A stretch of DNA of 6,624 nt, from assembly GCA_003445475.1 (NCBI GenBank), contig DMDP01000024.1, positions 1 to 6,624 of the forward strand, written 5' to 3'. The translations under genes and the position numbers were made by a program. This DNA is from Peptococcaceae bacterium. Lineage in GTDB: Bacteria > Bacillota > Desulfotomaculia > Desulfotomaculales > UBA12532. Shown here one piece after another: positions 4,995-6,624 of the stretch (position 1 is its first letter; every line of letters begins with the position of its first letter). The notes beneath the pieces were generated by a model that was not told the origin of the DNA, ran no database searches, and saw only the letters and a list, made by a program, of their open reading frames with translations.

Positions 4995-6398
4995 CACGGG
5001 GAAGTGGTCGTTAACCCTGTAACACGGGCCAACAACCAGGGGCAAATAGAAATCAGGCTCGAAAGAGGTAAGGTGGCGGACTGCCGTTCGAGTTGTTTCT
5101 TCTTTCGCGGCTTTGAAATCATGCTGCAAGGGCGCGACCCGCGGGACGCTCCCTACTTTACCGAACGGATATGCGGCATCTGTTCGGCCGCGCATGCAAC
5201 AGCCGCCGCCTTTGCTGTTGAGGACCTGGCGGGCGTAAGACCGCCCGAAAACGGCAATATTTTGCGCAATATTCTCCTGGCGGCGGACACGGTACAGAAC
5301 CACGTAAAGCACTTTTACCTATTTGTAGTACCCGACTACGCGGCAGGTCCGGACAGGCCGCCTTTTGCCCCGCGGTACAGAAACGACTACCGCCTCCCCC
5401 CCGAGGTCAACGCGCGGATAATCCGGCATTACTTTGAAGCTGCCGATATTAGCCGCGTTGCCCACGAGATCTTGACCGTCCTGGGCGGCAAGGCTCCTTT
5501 TACCCACGGTATCCTCGCCGGCGGCGCAACGGTGCCGCCCGACGGCGCGGTGATTATGGACCTGGGCGCCAGAGTGCAAAAGTTAAAGGAATTTGTTCAA
5601 AATAAAATGATACCCGATGCCCATACAATCGCCGGGGCTTACCCCGAATATTTCGAACTCGGCAACCGCCCCCTCCGCCTTCTCAATTTCGGTTTCCTGC
5701 CCGTTGATCCGGAACGCAAGCGCTTTCATTTTCCCGGTAAGGTGGTTGAAGAAACCGGCATGCGGGAGGTGAGCGTGGCATCCATAACCGAGGAGTTGCG
5801 CCACGCCTACTTCAGGGAGCACGGCGAACCCGGACAACCCGGTACCCGTCCAACGGAAGCGCAACCCGGTAAACCGGGGGCGTATTCCTGGTGCAAGGCA
5901 CCGCGGTACAACGGCAAGGCCTTCGAAGGCGGACCGCTGGCGCGGCTGTGGATTACCGGTCATTACCGCCGTGGCATCTCGGCTATGGACCGGATTATCG
6001 CCCGCGTCCTGGAAACCGATATCCTTTGCGGCCTGATTGAGAAATGGCTGGATGAACTGCAACGCGACGAGCCGATCTTTACACCCTTTGAAGTACCCGG
6101 AGACGGGGAGGGACTCGGCCTTACCGGTGCGATGCGGGGACCGCTTCTTCACTATATGTGCGTCAGGGGGGGCCGCATCAGCCGTTACGACATTATTACC
6201 CCATCGGCCTGGAATTTTTCCCCGCGCGATGCAAAGGGTGAGCCCGGACCGGTTGAAGAAGCGCTTGTCGGCACACCGATAAAAGACCCCGAGCAGCCGA
6301 TTGAGGTGGGGCGCATTATCCGCTCCTTTGATCCGTGTTACGCCTGTGCTACTCACCTCATCGCAGGAAATAAGCGGCTGCATCAATTTATAGTTTGA
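4992..6398 (+). CDS. [NiFe] hydrogenase large subunit, divergent
   Basis: Catalytic subunit holding the Ni-Fe(CN)2CO site, 468 residues, shorter than many classical large subunits (about 550-600). Nickel ligands: RICGIC (59-64; C61, C64) with H68, and DPCYACATH (447-455; C449, C452). H455 is followed by 13 residues, the expected substrate for a maturation endopeptidase cutting after His. FRGFE (38-42), GRDPRDA (47-53), YSWCKAPRY (298-306), GPLAR (314-318) and SPRD (410-413) are family signatures; R382 in GAMRG matches the active-site canopy Arg of APRG, and D115 matches a conserved Asp. Two oddities stand out. The N-terminal RIEGH motif is replaced by RANNQ (12-16), losing the proton-gate Glu, and C31/C35 occur in DCRSSCFFFRG where relatives usually have Ala and Gly. 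A Pro/Gly-rich loop (about 277-297) precedes YSW. The small subunit is upstream and a cytochrome b gene starts 24 bases after the stop. Confidence 0.96.
   Translation: MHGEVVVNPVTRANNQGQIEIRLERGKVADCRSSCFFFRGFEIMLQGRDPRDAPYFTERICGICSAAHATAAAFAVEDLAGVRPPENGNILRNILLAADTVQNHVKHFYLFVVPDYAAGPDRPPFAPRYRNDYRLPPEVNARIIRHYFEAADISRVAHEILTVLGGKAPFTHGILAGGATVPPDGAVIMDLGARVQKLKEFVQNKMIPDAHTIAGAYPEYFELGNRPLRLLNFGFLPVDPERKRFHFPGKVVEETGMREVSVASITEELRHAYFREHGEPGQPGTRPTEAQPGKPGAYSWCKAPRYNGKAFEGGPLARLWITGHYRRGISAMDRIIARVLETDILCGLIEKWLDELQRDEPIFTPFEVPGDGEGLGLTGAMRGPLLHYMCVRGGRISRYDIITPSAWNFSPRDAKGEPGPVEEALVGTPIKDPEQPIEVGRIIRSFDPCYACATHLIAGNKRLHQFIV
5835..5871 (+). repeat. In-frame direct repeat within the large-subunit gene
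   Basis: CAACCCGGTA occurs at 5835-5844 and 5862-5871, 27 bases apart, so both copies are in the same codon phase and encode QPG followed by Thr or Lys. They lie in the Pro/Gly-rich loop before the conserved YSWCKAPRY segment. Local slippage or duplication could have produced this loop. Confidence 0.5.
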
Positions 6399-6422
6399 TT
6401 ATCATTCGAGGTGCATCTGTGA

Positions 6423-6624
6423 ATGATGAAGAAGGTGCAACGGCGTCACCCGCTGCCGGCGAGGCTTTTTCACTGGACACTGGCGCCCCTGGCCGTCATC
6501 CTTACCGTGACGGGCCTCTTGATTACGGCGCCGCCGCGCGGCAGCAACGTGCTTATCACCCGCAAAATTCATTCGCTTGCCGGTTTTCTGTTTACCTTTG
6601 GTTTTCTCGCCCGCCTGTATTACG
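6423..6624 (+). CDS. Hydrogenase-associated cytochrome b, N-terminal part (cut by window end)
   Basis: Sixty-seven codons are visible and the frame is still open at the window end. After a basic start (MMKKVQRRHPLPAR) comes RLFHW (14-18) leading into a hydrophobic helix (about 19-36). A short loop, RKIHSLAGF (47-55), and the start of a second helix ending in RLYY follow. His in a basic-FHW context at the start of helix 1, and a second His before helix 2, are typical of di-heme membrane cytochromes b of the hydrogenase/formate dehydrogenase gamma type, where such His residues bind heme. It would take electrons from the small subunit and pass them to quinone. AGGTG (6409-6413) is nine bases upstream; the ATG at 6426 is an alternative start. 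It follows the large subunit by 24 bases, so co-transcription is very likely. The exact subfamily (HyaC-like, cytochrome b561-like or DUF4405-like) cannot be decided from this fragment. Confidence 0.85.
   Translation, partial: MMKKVQRRHPLPARLFHWTLAPLAVILTVTGLLITAPPRGSNVLITRKIHSLAGFLFTFGFLARLYY

Noticed and set aside
4010..5122. A 370-codon minus-strand open frame across the small-subunit gene and the start of the large-subunit gene
   Set aside because: It is antisense to two clearly recognisable hydrogenase genes, spans their junction, has no ribosome binding site of note and its translation has no recognisable motif. Long antisense frames are common in GC-rich genes.
5583..6386. A 267-codon minus-strand open frame inside the large-subunit gene
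   Set aside because: Entirely antisense to conserved hydrogenase sequence, with no recognisable family features; a shadow frame.
1..6624. CRISPR array, tRNA/rRNA genes, insertion sequence or phage attachment site
   Set aside because: No regularly spaced repeats, tRNA cloverleaf, transposase frame or terminal inverted repeats were seen by eye in either strand.

Overview
The window looks like a chromosomal segment of an anaerobic, endospore-forming Firmicute, probably a Peptococcaceae/Thermoanaerobacterales-type clostridium with fairly high GC. This rests on four things seen here: a ytxC sporulation-family gene, a T-box riboswitch in front of thrS (T-boxes are mainly a Gram-positive device), strong AGGAGG-type ribosome binding sites with several GTG starts, and a [NiFe] hydrogenase operon. 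The exact genus cannot be read from the sequence.

Minus-strand block (about 1-3861). Read right to left it runs ytxC, a short DUF445 membrane protein, then thrS (threonyl-tRNA synthetase). A promoter just past the thrS stop points off the left edge, where infC (initiation factor IF-3) is expected by analogy with Bacillus. Each unit after ytxC has its own sigma-A-like promoter packed against the previous stop codon, and all three have an 18-base spacer. The 334-base gap between the DUF445 gene and thrS is not empty. It holds a consensus promoter and a complete T-box leader with a Thr ACC specifier, an antiterminator with a UGGA bulge, and a competing intrinsic terminator. Uncharged tRNA-Thr should therefore switch thrS on.

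Divergent intergenic region (3862-3985). It contains an 11-bp-phased direct repeat and a short palindrome that could be operator sites. No convincing sigma-A promoter for the hydrogenase was found.

Plus-strand block (3986-6624). This is a hydrogenase operon: small subunit (FeS electron relay), large subunit (Ni-Fe active site) and the first 67 codons of a membrane cytochrome b, cut by the window end. The layout is that of group 1 respiratory membrane-bound [NiFe] hydrogenases (small-large-cytochrome b), in which electrons from H2 pass through the FeS clusters to heme b and the quinone pool.

The hydrogenase is the part worth attention. An Asp stands where the second proximal-cluster Cys should be. 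The small subunit has no Tat signal peptide yet keeps the C-terminal membrane anchor. A Cys sits near the medial-cluster ligands that could be a fourth ligand. The large subunit has lost the RxEGH motif that carries the proton-gate glutamate, and has gained a CxxxC pair. The Ni-binding Cys pairs, the active-site Arg and the C-terminal maturation motif are all kept, so it looks like a functional but divergent subtype rather than a decayed gene.
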